From the NCBI GenBank assembly GCA_963552605.1, contig CAUVKI010000016.1:1-37089 (forward strand): 37,089 nucleotides of DNA, in the 5' to 3' direction. Under the pieces are notes generated by a model. It had not been told where the DNA came from. It did not search any database and worked only from the letters and a program-made list of their open reading frames with translations. Position numbers and translations under genes: made by a program. Below, piece by piece: positions 1 to 7,815 of this stretch. The first letter of the stretch is position 1. The number at the start of each line of letters is the position of its first letter. The stretch is from CAUVKI01 sp963552605 (GTDB lineage: Bacteria; Bacillota; Clostridia; Tissierellales; Peptoniphilaceae).

Positions 1-57
1 CAGTATATTATAACCGATTGGTATTGTTTTGAAAAGGTTCTCGAACAGGTCTATTAA
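1..57 (+). CDS. C-terminal end of an unidentified + strand gene (partial)
   Basis: Frame 1 is open from the window edge to a TAA at 55-57 and encodes 18 residues ending in EKVLEQVY. The other two + frames close within 36 bases. A rho-independent terminator with its T-run on the + strand follows about 30 bases later, as expected downstream of a + strand gene. The fragment is too short to assign a family. It could be a chance open frame, so the support is the terminator position more than the peptide. Confidence 0.35.
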   Translation, partial: QYIITDWYCFEKVLEQVY

Positions 58-86
58 AAAGATTGAAAATTGCAGATGTAAATTTT

Positions 87-118
87 AAACCCCGAGAAAA
101 TTATCCTCGGGGTTTTTT
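87..118 (+). terminator. Rho-independent terminator
   Basis: A GC-rich stem pairs 87-96 with 106-115 around a nine-base A/T-rich loop and runs into six Ts on the + strand. It best serves a gene entering from the left. On the minus strand it has only a weak T-run, so it may also stop the small membrane-protein cluster that ends at 146. Confidence 0.85.
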
Positions 119-145
119 GTCCTGTCCTATTTTGTTTTCCAGCTT

Positions 146-673
146 TTATCGTAGGCATTCAATCACTTTTTTATAGTCATCGTGATTTAATGATAAGTTA
201 TCAACCACAACCTCTGAAACATCTCCTCCTGCCAATGAAATTTCTTCTTCCAAAGATATGCGTGATATACGGCAATCCCTCTTAAGTTTTATCGCAAATT
301 CATGATGCCAGTATTCCAACATATTTCCTTGTTGTACATTATAGAAAGAACGATCTTCTATTTCCGCAATTGCACCAACAGGAATTATATAAGTATGCCC
401 ACGAAGTCGGCATTCTACCTGAGAGTAGGAAATCAAAAGTTTTCGAAGATTATACTTACAAAATTTCAAATAGAAGAGTTTATAGAGTATTATCAAAGAT
501 AGTAACGGCACAATGAAAAAAAACCTAAAAGAAGAGGGTTTATTGAATATCACTGCCGAAGAAAAACATAAAACAATACTCATAATCAAAAAAATAAACT
601 TTTTGGCTATTTGAAAAACTTTGGGCTCATTTACTGTCAATGAATCCGACGATATTACCAAATTATCTTTCAA
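146..673 (-). CDS. Small membrane protein, tandem paralogue A
   Basis: This 175-residue protein has a short polar N-terminus, two closely spaced hydrophobic segments (about residues 24-44 and 47-66) and a C-terminal soluble domain rich in beta-strand-like stretches. The layout resembles two-helix proteins with a PH-like (YcxB/bPH-type) cytosolic domain, but I cannot assign a family. The start is TTG, with a GGAGGTGG-type SD just upstream. It is the last of three tandem paralogues. Its membrane half is nearly identical to paralogue B (690-1241), while its C-terminal half matches paralogue C (1254-1802), including the shared stretch KLKRDCRISRISLEE. It ends CLR and lacks the ERLKSSQA-type tail of the other two. 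Its function is unknown; co-transcription with the surface-protein gene upstream is plausible but unproven. Confidence 0.75.
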   Translation of the reverse strand: MKDNLVISSDSLTVNEPKVFQIAKKFIFLIMSIVLCFSSAVIFNKPSSFRFFFIVPLLSLIILYKLFYLKFCKYNLRKLLISYSQVECRLRGHTYIIPVGAIAEIEDRSFYNVQQGNMLEYWHHEFAIKLKRDCRISRISLEEEISLAGGDVSEVVVDNLSLNHDDYKKVIECLR

Positions 674-689
674 TAAAACCCACCTCCAC

Positions 690-1241
690 TTAAGCTTGAG
701 AGCTTTTTAACTTTTCTCGGAGGTATTCAAGCACTTTTTCATGCTCATCATGCAACAGACCCAAGTCATAAATCTTAACCTCTAAGACCCTTTCTCCTGC
801 CAATTCAAATTCCCCCTTCGGAGAAATGTACAGTATACTGCTATCCATCTTGAGTTTTATTGCAAATTCATGATTCCAGTGTGACATCTTATTTCCGTCT
901 CCTTCAACATAAAAAGAATGATCTTCTATTTTTTCAATTGCGTCAATCGGAATTACATAAGTATACCCTTGGAGTGAGAACTCTACTTGAGAATTTGAAA
1001 TCAAAAGTATTTGAGGACTATATCTGTCAATTTCCAAATAGAAAATTTTATATAATACTATTAAAAATAACAACGGCGCAATGAAAAAAAACCTAAAAGA
1101 AGAGGGTTTATTGAATATCACTACTGAAGAAAAACATAAAACAAGGCTTATAATCAAAAAAACAAACTTCATCGCTTTTCGATAAGCTTTAGTTTCGTTC
1201 ACTACCAATGTATCTTTAGATATTATCAGACTGTCTTCCAA
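690..1241 (-). CDS. Small membrane protein, tandem paralogue B
   Basis: This 183-residue protein has the same plan as its neighbours: a polar N-terminus, two transmembrane segments at about residues 24-66, and a roughly 110-residue soluble domain. The start is TTG, preceded by a TGGAGGTGGAG SD. The gap to paralogue A is 16 bases and to paralogue C 12 bases, so the three are almost certainly one transcription unit. The membrane half shares the FNKPSSFRFFFI stretch with paralogue A. The extreme C-terminus (LREKLKSSQA) matches paralogue C (LRERLKSSQA). I see no catalytic motif. A sensory, immunity-like or envelope role is conceivable but would be guesswork. Confidence 0.75.
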   Translation of the reverse strand: MEDSLIISKDTLVVNETKAYRKAMKFVFLIISLVLCFSSVVIFNKPSSFRFFFIAPLLFLIVLYKIFYLEIDRYSPQILLISNSQVEFSLQGYTYVIPIDAIEKIEDHSFYVEGDGNKMSHWNHEFAIKLKMDSSILYISPKGEFELAGERVLEVKIYDLGLLHDEHEKVLEYLREKLKSSQA

Positions 1242-1253
1242 ACTCCACCTCCA

Positions 1254-1802
1254 TTAAGCTTGAGAGCTTTTTAACCTTTCTCGGAGGTATTCAAGCATTT
1301 TTTTATAGTCGTCGTGACTTAATGATAAGTTATCAACCACAACCTCTGAAACATCCCCTCCTGCCAATAAAACTTTTTCTTCCAAAGATATGCGTGATAT
1401 ACGGCAATCTCTCTTAAGTTTTATCGCAAATTCATGATGCCAATATCCCGAACTTCCACCTTCCGGATCACGGTATTTGGAACGATCCTCTATTCTCGAA
1501 ACTCCTCCAACAGGGATCAAATAAGTGTACTCCAAGTGTGTGCATTTTATTTGTGAAGCGGAAATCAAAAGTTTTTGAGGGCTATTCTTGTCAATCTCCG
1601 AGTAAACAGTCTTGTAGTAAAGAATAATATATAAGAACGGAGTATAAAACATGTACTTAAAGAAATCATGGTTAAACATAAGCACCGAGAAAGCACAGCA
1701 TAGCGGAATAAAAATCCAAAAAAGATACTTCATGGACGCCCTAAAAGCTTTACTCTCATTGACGAACAATGCATCCGCTGATATTATCAGTTCATCTTTC
1801 AA
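1254..1802 (-). CDS. Small membrane protein, tandem paralogue C
   Basis: This 182-residue protein is the first of three tandem paralogues. It has two hydrophobic segments (about residues 26-64), then a soluble domain containing WHHEFAIKLKRDCRISRISL, a stretch shared with paralogue A. The start is TTG with a GGGAGGTGG SD about six bases upstream. The gene lies 64 bases downstream of the SLH protein stop, separated by an inverted repeat (1816-1855). Its N-terminal membrane half diverges from A and B, which suggests exchange of segments between copies. No family or function is recognised. Confidence 0.75.
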   Translation of the reverse strand: MKDELIISADALFVNESKAFRASMKYLFWIFIPLCCAFSVLMFNHDFFKYMFYTPFLYIILYYKTVYSEIDKNSPQKLLISASQIKCTHLEYTYLIPVGGVSRIEDRSKYRDPEGGSSGYWHHEFAIKLKRDCRISRISLEEKVLLAGGDVSEVVVDNLSLSHDDYKKMLEYLRERLKSSQA

Positions 1803-1815
1803 ATTCCACCTCCCA

Positions 1816-1855
1816 TCATTTAATGCACAGCAGTGTTTAGCTATGCATTAAATGA
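1816..1855. repeat. 12-bp perfect inverted repeat between the SLH gene and the small membrane-protein cluster
   Basis: TCATTTAATGCA at 1816-1827 is mirrored exactly at 1844-1855 around a 16-base spacer. No T-run follows on either strand, so it is not a typical intrinsic terminator. It could be an mRNA stem that separates SLH expression from the downstream genes, or a protein-binding palindrome. Confidence 0.7.
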
Positions 1856-1866
1856 TTAACCTTGTC

Positions 1867-4800
1867 TTATTCGTAATATTTTTCCTCAAGTTCCATTTTT
1901 TCAAATTCGATCTCCATCGGATCTAAAGTGTCGCCAAACTTGCCTCCTGAACCTTCAAAACCCGCTTTATTGACAGGGGTAATGGTGCGAGTATTTGAAT
2001 CATACTCAAACACTTCCCAAATTGTGCCGCTAATGGGAGGAACATTGAAAGCATATTCTTTCCCGTCCAAATAAACTTTTACGATCGCGCCGGATTTTCC
2101 CAAGGCGTCACTTGTTTTTCTTCCTCTGTTGGTATAGTCATGGACAATAAACCTATACTTACCTGAAAGAACCTTACGGATTGTGGTTGTCTCCGGACCA
2201 TATGAGGTGGTATCATCAAGATCCAAATCAACCTCCACACCCTCATCTTTATACCTCATATTTCTAAAGTAAATATGGAAAAGTCCGCCTTTTGAAGTTG
2301 GTCCGTACATATGAGAATCAAGATCTAGAGGTTGTTTTCCCCAAGTAAGAACCACCCTAAGCTGTTCTTTTGTCAACTCTTTGCTCACCGTAGCATTTTG
2401 CTGTCCTATCTTTGTGTTGCCGAGAATTTTAATATTAAAAACACCGGTGACGTACTTTTCTTTAACACCACTTCTCTCATCAACAATTTCTATCGTATAG
2501 TGCCCTGCTTCACCCTCAAATAAGTATCCACCCGCAGAATCCGTTTTTAATGTTGCTATAATTTCACCATCTGCATTGTCAATACCCTTGCGAATACGAA
2601 GAGTTAAACCGGGAATGCCTTTTCCGGTTACAGCATCAGAAATTAAACCCACAGCCTTACCCACTCCGGAAAACTCCTCAGAAATCTTTTCAATTTCACG
2701 GTTATAGCGTTTATTCTCACCGCTCTTTATGATAATTTTCTGCTCAGTAGTCATATATCCACTCTTACTTAATCTGACGGTATAGACTCCCGGAGGCAGA
2801 TTTTTGATTTCATACATACCACTACTATCCGTTCTCGCCGTTTTTACAACACCGCCACCACTGCGAACGACAACATCAACCCCTTCGAGCGGTTTATTAT
2901 TTGTTAAATCCGTATCCTTATCGGCAATGGTTATTCTTCCCGTCAAAGTGCAGTCCCCGCCGATTTCATCTTGTTTTTTCAGAAGAATATCAAGATTAAA
3001 ACTTCCGGATGATAGATCAATTTCTTGTACATAGTCGCCGTAACCGTCTTTGGTAACTTTAAGTTTGTATTTTCCATTAGGAAGTACGAATTCATACCCA
3101 CCGGAACTGTATGAAATCTTTTTATAGAATTTACTGGGATGGTCTATATTAACCAACTCTATGACCGCATTTGAAATCGGACTCTTATCACCTTCGTCAC
3201 GGATAAAACCTTTCAAGCAATATATGTTTTGTTCCCAAAATTTAAATTCTTTTTCACACAATGCCTCAATTTTGCCGCCAAATTTACGAACAGTGCCTTT
3301 CTTTTCAACTTCAGCAAGAACCCTCGCAGCAAAACTTAATTTAGAATAAAATCCATGCTTTAATGACACATCCACATCCAAGCCGGACCACTCCATCTTA
3401 ACTCCCTCTTTTTTTGCTCCAGGAAAGAATTTAAGCTCACCTTTCGGTCCAAGCTTTGCCTTCCCCTCTGCATGATAATAGGCTTTACCATCAGCAGTAA
3501 TGGGAACTACGCCACTTACCATTACGCCAACTCCAACACCACCACCAAGATCCAGGGTTGATTCAATTCCCCCTCTTATACTCGCAGATAAATTACCTCC
3601 CTCTGGTTCGTCATCCACACTGTTTAGCGACTGAACATCTCCCGACCGAATTTTACCACCTATTGCAACCTTTTTATTAGCACTGAAAGACAACTCTCCT
3701 CCAAGCTCAACTTCGCCCTTTGTATTAAGGTATACAAACACAATTGGCATAACGTCCAACACTGCCTTTTCTGAAGCGTCCTTAATTGTCTTTGTAATAA
3801 CAGGTTGTTTTTTTAACATGTTGTACCCGATAACGCCTAAAACTATTTTATCTTTAAAAGCCTTCACACCTGAAACGGAGACAGAAAAAAGTTTCCCATT
3901 CCACTCAGCTTTATTTTCGTATTTATCATTTCTACCATATTTATTTCTAGCATTTGCCATTTTAACGAATTCTTCTGTGGAAATTTTTTCAATATTTCCT
4001 TTTACCTTAGCGGAAATTCCAAGGTCAAATGTGCATTTGGAATAACATCGCGGTTTTTTCCATTTTGCCTTTTCTATGATACCATAATGCCGAATATTTG
4101 AAGCTCCTAATTTTCCGGAAAGTGTTACCTGTTTATCTTTCGTATCCTTCTTTCCATCAGCGTCATATATAACAATTTCATCCCAGTCAACGCTTACACT
4201 CCCTATATTGTTTTCATCCGATCTAATAGTAGGTCTGGGGATTATATTTTTAAGTAATTCCTCTGGTTGCCAACCCGCCCTAGGGTAGTCTGAAACTGAA
4301 ACCATATCTTCCTGATAAAGCCCATATGCTCCACTCACATCTATCGCCTTGGGCTGCAAATCAAAAGGCGTTCCGTCCGCTCTGATTGCAAAGGCAATGG
4401 GATTTTCAGGATCTATGCTTCCGGATAAATCCAAACTTATATCTCCCTCAAACAGATCAAAAAAGTCAGCATATGAAAAGACGATTTCCTCATATCCGTC
4501 ATCGGGATATTCCGTAATGGGATAATTTTCTGTACCGACAGGCGCACGATGATATTGATAAACAGCGGTAAAACCGGTCAGAAATAATTCATTTCGCCGG
4601 ATCGTGTAGATATCACCCTTAGATAAAAGACCCTCTTTAATCTGAGAGAGCAAAAGCGCACTGTCTTTTGCAAGAATAACGATGCTATCATCGCTTCTAT
4701 CTTCAGTGTTATTATCGTCAACTCTCAAGGAAATAAAATCATCTCTTAGACGACTATAATCCTCTGCATCTGCCACTTTCACCTTATCACTGTATTTTAA

Positions 4801-6057
4801 CTCTTTGTTAATTCTATTGATGTGAACCTCTTTAGTCACAGTTCCTCCGCCAACATCATAGCCCGTGAGAACAACGACATTTGTTCCGATTTTTAAAGGA
4901 ATTTTCACATGCCAACTGTTAAGCCCCTCGACTTTTCCGGCAGTTAACGGTTCCTCGTACCTGTGATATGTTGCATCAAGCCTTGAGATATTTCCGTTTT
5001 CTACAACACCCGTAAGCGTATAGGTGTCATCTTGCGTTATTATACCACTCGTTTCCTCTGAATAGTCAGGATTTGTGATAGAAATTTTAAGCGTGGAATT
5101 ATCAGCAGGAGGCTGCCAAGGAAACGGATAATAAGGAACACTTGGAGAAGGAACAACTGAAGATTGTTTAGAAACTGCACTTGAAGAAACGCTTTGGTCA
5201 CTTTCCTTCTTAAACCAATTTGCATAGAGAACAATATCCTCATAGATTGGAGAATTAAGATTGAATTCAACTCCACCTATTTCCTTGGTGTACCAACCGC
5301 CGAAAGAATAGCCGCTTATTTCAGGATCCGTAAGTTCCTTAAGAATTGCACCGCTTTGCACGCTTACGGTCTTATATACACCCATATTATTGTGGTTGTA
5401 TTTGAATGTAACTGTATGATAAGTTGGTGCTGAAAATTTATGAAGCTTCATAAGGGCTGAAGCGACCTGTGCACGGGTAGCACCGCTTTTAGGGGCAAGT
5501 TTATTATTGCCGATTGTTGAGATGGAACCCAGACCTATAGCCCAGCTCATAGCTTCGTAAGCGTAAGGACTCACTTGATTTCCATCGGAAAATGAGGATA
5601 TAGAGCCTCCGATAGCTGTGGAATAGCCCTTATACTGTGCATAGCGGTAGAGTATGGTCACCATTTGTTCACGGGTTATAGTGTCATCAGGACCGAATTT
5701 TCCATTTCCATAACCGCCCACTATACCGTTTGCACTAGCCCATTCGACAGCATCCGAATAATACTTGCCCGATGGAACATCTTTAAATTTTCCTGTAAAA
5801 TTAGGAATTTCCCCCTCAATACGATGAAGGATTGTAACGATCATACCTCTGGTCGTTGTGGCATCGGGAGAAAATAAATTCATTCCCGTACCCGACATCA
5901 TTCCGTTTTCATGCACATACTTGACTGCATCGTAATACAAATCTGTTTCTTTCACATCAGTGAAAGGCATACTGCCTGCTGCAAACAAATTTGTGGGAAG
6001 TGCCTCAAAGATTATGCACAACACGAGCAGCATGCTTAAAAAACGCTTCTTCTTCAT
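1867..6057 (-). CDS. Large S-layer-homology (SLH) surface protein with InlB-type, carboxypeptidase-regulatory-like and YfaP-like domains
   Basis: This is a 1,396-residue secreted protein. Residues 1-27 form a signal peptide (MKKKR start, hydrophobic core, cleavage near NLFA-AG). Three SLH repeats at about 31-83, 87-144 and 153-208 (FTDV/FKDV plus TTRGM, TREQM and TRAQV motifs) should anchor it to cell-wall polysaccharide. An InlB B-repeat-like module follows at about 211-285 (GYSFGGWYTKE), then a Ser/Pro-rich linker, an Ig-like stretch at about 320-415 and a long region I cannot assign. Three carboxypeptidase-regulatory-like beta-sandwich repeats lie at about 947-1030, 1034-1125 and 1132-1225. 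A C-terminal domain at about 1236-1345 begins LTWGKQPLDLDSHMYGP, the signature of YfaP-like (COG4676-type) domains. The start is ATG with an AAGGAGTGAG SD. It is probably a surface adhesin or structural protein; I see no catalytic domain and no LPXTG signal. Confidence 0.9.
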   Translation of the reverse strand: MKKKRFLSMLLVLCIIFEALPTNLFAAGSMPFTDVKETDLYYDAVKYVHENGMMSGTGMNLFSPDATTTRGMIVTILHRIEGEIPNFTGKFKDVPSGKYYSDAVEWASANGIVGGYGNGKFGPDDTITREQMVTILYRYAQYKGYSTAIGGSISSFSDGNQVSPYAYEAMSWAIGLGSISTIGNNKLAPKSGATRAQVASALMKLHKFSAPTYHTVTFKYNHNNMGVYKTVSVQSGAILKELTDPEISGYSFGGWYTKEIGGVEFNLNSPIYEDIVLYANWFKKESDQSVSSSAVSKQSSVVPSPSVPYYPFPWQPPADNSTLKISITNPDYSEETSGIITQDDTYTLTGVVENGNISRLDATYHRYEEPLTAGKVEGLNSWHVKIPLKIGTNVVVLTGYDVGGGTVTKEVHINRINKELKYSDKVKVADAEDYSRLRDDFISLRVDDNNTEDRSDDSIVILAKDSALLLSQIKEGLLSKGDIYTIRRNELFLTGFTAVYQYHRAPVGTENYPITEYPDDGYEEIVFSYADFFDLFEGDISLDLSGSIDPENPIAFAIRADGTPFDLQPKAIDVSGAYGLYQEDMVSVSDYPRAGWQPEELLKNIIPRPTIRSDENNIGSVSVDWDEIVIYDADGKKDTKDKQVTLSGKLGASNIRHYGIIEKAKWKKPRCYSKCTFDLGISAKVKGNIEKISTEEFVKMANARNKYGRNDKYENKAEWNGKLFSVSVSGVKAFKDKIVLGVIGYNMLKKQPVITKTIKDASEKAVLDVMPIVFVYLNTKGEVELGGELSFSANKKVAIGGKIRSGDVQSLNSVDDEPEGGNLSASIRGGIESTLDLGGGVGVGVMVSGVVPITADGKAYYHAEGKAKLGPKGELKFFPGAKKEGVKMEWSGLDVDVSLKHGFYSKLSFAARVLAEVEKKGTVRKFGGKIEALCEKEFKFWEQNIYCLKGFIRDEGDKSPISNAVIELVNIDHPSKFYKKISYSSGGYEFVLPNGKYKLKVTKDGYGDYVQEIDLSSGSFNLDILLKKQDEIGGDCTLTGRITIADKDTDLTNNKPLEGVDVVVRSGGGVVKTARTDSSGMYEIKNLPPGVYTVRLSKSGYMTTEQKIIIKSGENKRYNREIEKISEEFSGVGKAVGLISDAVTGKGIPGLTLRIRKGIDNADGEIIATLKTDSAGGYLFEGEAGHYTIEIVDERSGVKEKYVTGVFNIKILGNTKIGQQNATVSKELTKEQLRVVLTWGKQPLDLDSHMYGPTSKGGLFHIYFRNMRYKDEGVEVDLDLDDTTSYGPETTTIRKVLSGKYRFIVHDYTNRGRKTSDALGKSGAIVKVYLDGKEYAFNVPPISGTIWEVFEYDSNTRTITPVNKAGFEGSGGKFGDTLDPMEIEFEKMELEEKYYE

Positions 6058-6111
6058 AATCTCACTCCTTGTTTTTTTATTTTAGAGTCACGCCAACTCC
6101 ACTAGAATTAT

Positions 6112-6140
6112 ATTATAATATTGATAGCAAATAAAGCAAA
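6112..6140 (-). promoter_or_regulatory. Candidate promoter of the SLH protein gene
   Basis: On the minus strand a perfect TATAAT (complement of 6112-6117) lies 17 bases downstream of a weak TTTGCT. A second TATAAT overlaps it at 6107-6112. The predicted transcript has a leader of about 45-50 bases. The -35 element is poor, so this rests mainly on the -10 match and position. Confidence 0.35.
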
Positions 6141-6283
6141 ATAAAAAAAAAAAAAACGAATCATCTTATTGCGATAAAAACACCTCCTTCATAATGATGG
6201 AAATGTTTTTCATAGCAAAGGTCAGGTTTTGAGAAACTCTCCACTATGGGTTAAGAATAAGAATGTGTAGGGATTATTTTATT

Positions 6284-6312
6284 TTGCGGGGCGTACAATA
6301 TTAAGATATAAG
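6284..6312 (+). promoter_or_regulatory. Candidate promoter of the MATE gene
   Basis: TTGCGG (6284-6289) is followed by a 17-base spacer and TATAAG (6307-6312). Transcription would begin near 6319 and give a leader of about 110 bases that contains the SD-sequestering hairpin. Other AT-rich -10-like sites nearby make the choice uncertain. Confidence 0.35.
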
Positions 6313-6374
6313 GTGTTTTATACAACCAAAAAGAACAAATACAAGTGGCAAAAAATTCATAAAGCAGTGAATTG

Positions 6375-6422
6375 AACCTCCTTCGAGCTTCGGGTAAAAT
6401 GCTCTCAAGCTTGGAGGAGGTT
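6375..6422 (+). promoter_or_regulatory. Long leader hairpin sequestering the MATE gene SD
   Basis: Bases 6375-6390 pair with 6407-6422 in an uninterrupted 16-bp helix (14 Watson-Crick and two G-U pairs) around a 16-base loop. The right arm contains the gene's SD, GGAGGAGG, six bases before the ATG at 6428. In the folded mRNA the SD would be fully paired. A competing short pairing, GAGC (6385-6388) with GCTC (6401-6404), would disrupt the long stem. This geometry suggests translational control. No T-run follows, so it is not a terminator, and I recognise no known riboswitch aptamer upstream. Confidence 0.6.
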
Positions 6423-6427
6423 TTATT

Positions 6428-7783
6428 ATGGCAGGCTTTTATAAAAAGGAGAATTTAATACAATCGCTTTTGAAATTTTCAATCCCGATTATGCTTTCCT
6501 ATTTTGTGAGTGAACTTTACGGAACTATTGATACTCTTATGGTGGGGCATTTTGTGGGAGATATGGCGACCGCTTCGGTGAGTGTCGTATATCCTTTGCA
6601 AAAAATTTTGATAGCTTTGGGGGTTATGACCTCGGTGGGAACTGCCACCGCCCTTTCTCGCGCAGTGGGAGAGCGGGATAAGAGAAGCACGGAAAAAATA
6701 TTGGCGGTAGGTTTAAGATTTGAAATTCTCCTAATTGCGGGTATTTCGCTTTTTGTATTTTTATTTAGGAATTCGTTGCTCTCTTTAGCCGGAGCGACTT
6801 CTATAATTCTTCCCGATGCGAGTCGTTATCTTACAAATATCCTAATCGGAATGGTCTTTCTCACCACCACCGGATTTATGGGAACGGTCTTGCTTTCGTA
6901 CGGAGAAAGCAGTGTGGCGCTTTTTTCAAATATAATAGGCGCATTGGTGAATTTGGCTTTGGATTATCTGTTGGTTTCAAAGTTTAAGATGGGAGTAAAC
7001 GGTGCGGGAGTTGCCACCCTTTGCTCACAGGTTGTAGCATTTTCCTATGCCGTTTGGAAATTTAGAAAGGTTTTGAAAAAACAGGGTCTTGATTTGAATT
7101 CGAAAATGAGCTGGAAAATACTTATTGCGATTGTGGCTGTCGGAGTATCCGCATTTTTGGTTGAATCGGTGGACGGTTGGGTTGGAACGATTTTTAACGG
7201 TTTCATATCAAAAATTGCAGGTGAACGAGGAGTTTTGATGTTGGGGGTAAGTCAGAGAATATATATGTATATATTCCTTGCGAATTTTGCGGTTGGAGCT
7301 GCAATGCAGCCGATTGCTTCATATGCTTTCGGAGCGGGAGACGGTGAACTTTTGATTAAATCGGTAAAGTCGGCGAATAAACTCGCTTTTGTCGTGGTAA
7401 TGGTCAGTTGGGCTTTTTGTATGATTTTTGCGAGGTCTATGGTTTCTTTCTTTACGAACGACACTGAGATTATATCGGAGCTTACAACCGCTTTCAGAAT
7501 AATGATTTCGCTCGTTCCGATTTCGAGTTCTTACTATATCTTAACCTTCTATTATCAGGCATCAAAGAATGTCACGCTTTCACTGGTGCTTTCAGTATTC
7601 AGGCACTTCGGGGCTATGCTTCCTGCGGCTTTGATTTTGACTAAGGTTTTCAATCTGGGTATTATGGGGATTTGGATTTCATATCCGATTGCGGATTTGA
7701 TTGTAGGATTGCTCTCATTTGTGCTTTTCAGACGGGAAAAGAGGATATTGTGCAAAGCTTCTTTAAGTTTTCAGGGAATATGA
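6428..7783 (+). CDS. MATE family multidrug/cation-coupled efflux protein
   Basis: This 451-residue integral membrane protein has about 12 hydrophobic segments and the two-lobed plan of the MATE (multidrug and toxic compound extrusion) superfamily. The N-lobe opening matches family patterns: LLKFSIPIMLSYFVSELYGT, then DTLMVGHFVG. The second lobe begins near residue 230 with GVSQRIYMYI and MQPIASYAFGAG. The family exports drugs or metabolites using Na+ or H+ gradients. The length is typical. The ATG start follows GGAGGAGG, which is buried in a leader hairpin (6375-6422). The gene is monocistronic and ends in a terminator shared with the convergent EamA gene. The substrate cannot be inferred. 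Confidence 0.9.
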   Translation: MAGFYKKENLIQSLLKFSIPIMLSYFVSELYGTIDTLMVGHFVGDMATASVSVVYPLQKILIALGVMTSVGTATALSRAVGERDKRSTEKILAVGLRFEILLIAGISLFVFLFRNSLLSLAGATSIILPDASRYLTNILIGMVFLTTTGFMGTVLLSYGESSVALFSNIIGALVNLALDYLLVSKFKMGVNGAGVATLCSQVVAFSYAVWKFRKVLKKQGLDLNSKMSWKILIAIVAVGVSAFLVESVDGWVGTIFNGFISKIAGERGVLMLGVSQRIYMYIFLANFAVGAAMQPIASYAFGAGDGELLIKSVKSANKLAFVVVMVSWAFCMIFARSMVSFFTNDTEIISELTTAFRIMISLVPISSSYYILTFYYQASKNVTLSLVLSVFRHFGAMLPAALILTKVFNLGIMGIWISYPIADLIVGLLSFVLFRREKRILCKASLSFQGI

Positions 7784-7815
7784 AAAACTTCGGCGTTTTA
7801 AGCCGAAGTTTTTTT
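7784..7815. terminator. Bidirectional terminator between the MATE and EamA genes
   Basis: ACTTCGGC and its complement GCCGAAGT form a stem flanked by A-runs and T-runs, starting directly after the MATE stop codon. The stem also contains the EamA stop codon (7798-7800), so one element can end both convergent transcripts. Confidence 0.9.

Noticed and set aside
6108..6200. Small minus-strand ORF behind a GGAGGTG-like site near 6185
   Set aside because: The only ATG is about 19 bases from the SD-like site and encodes a short run of poly-Phe from an A-tract; no coding character.
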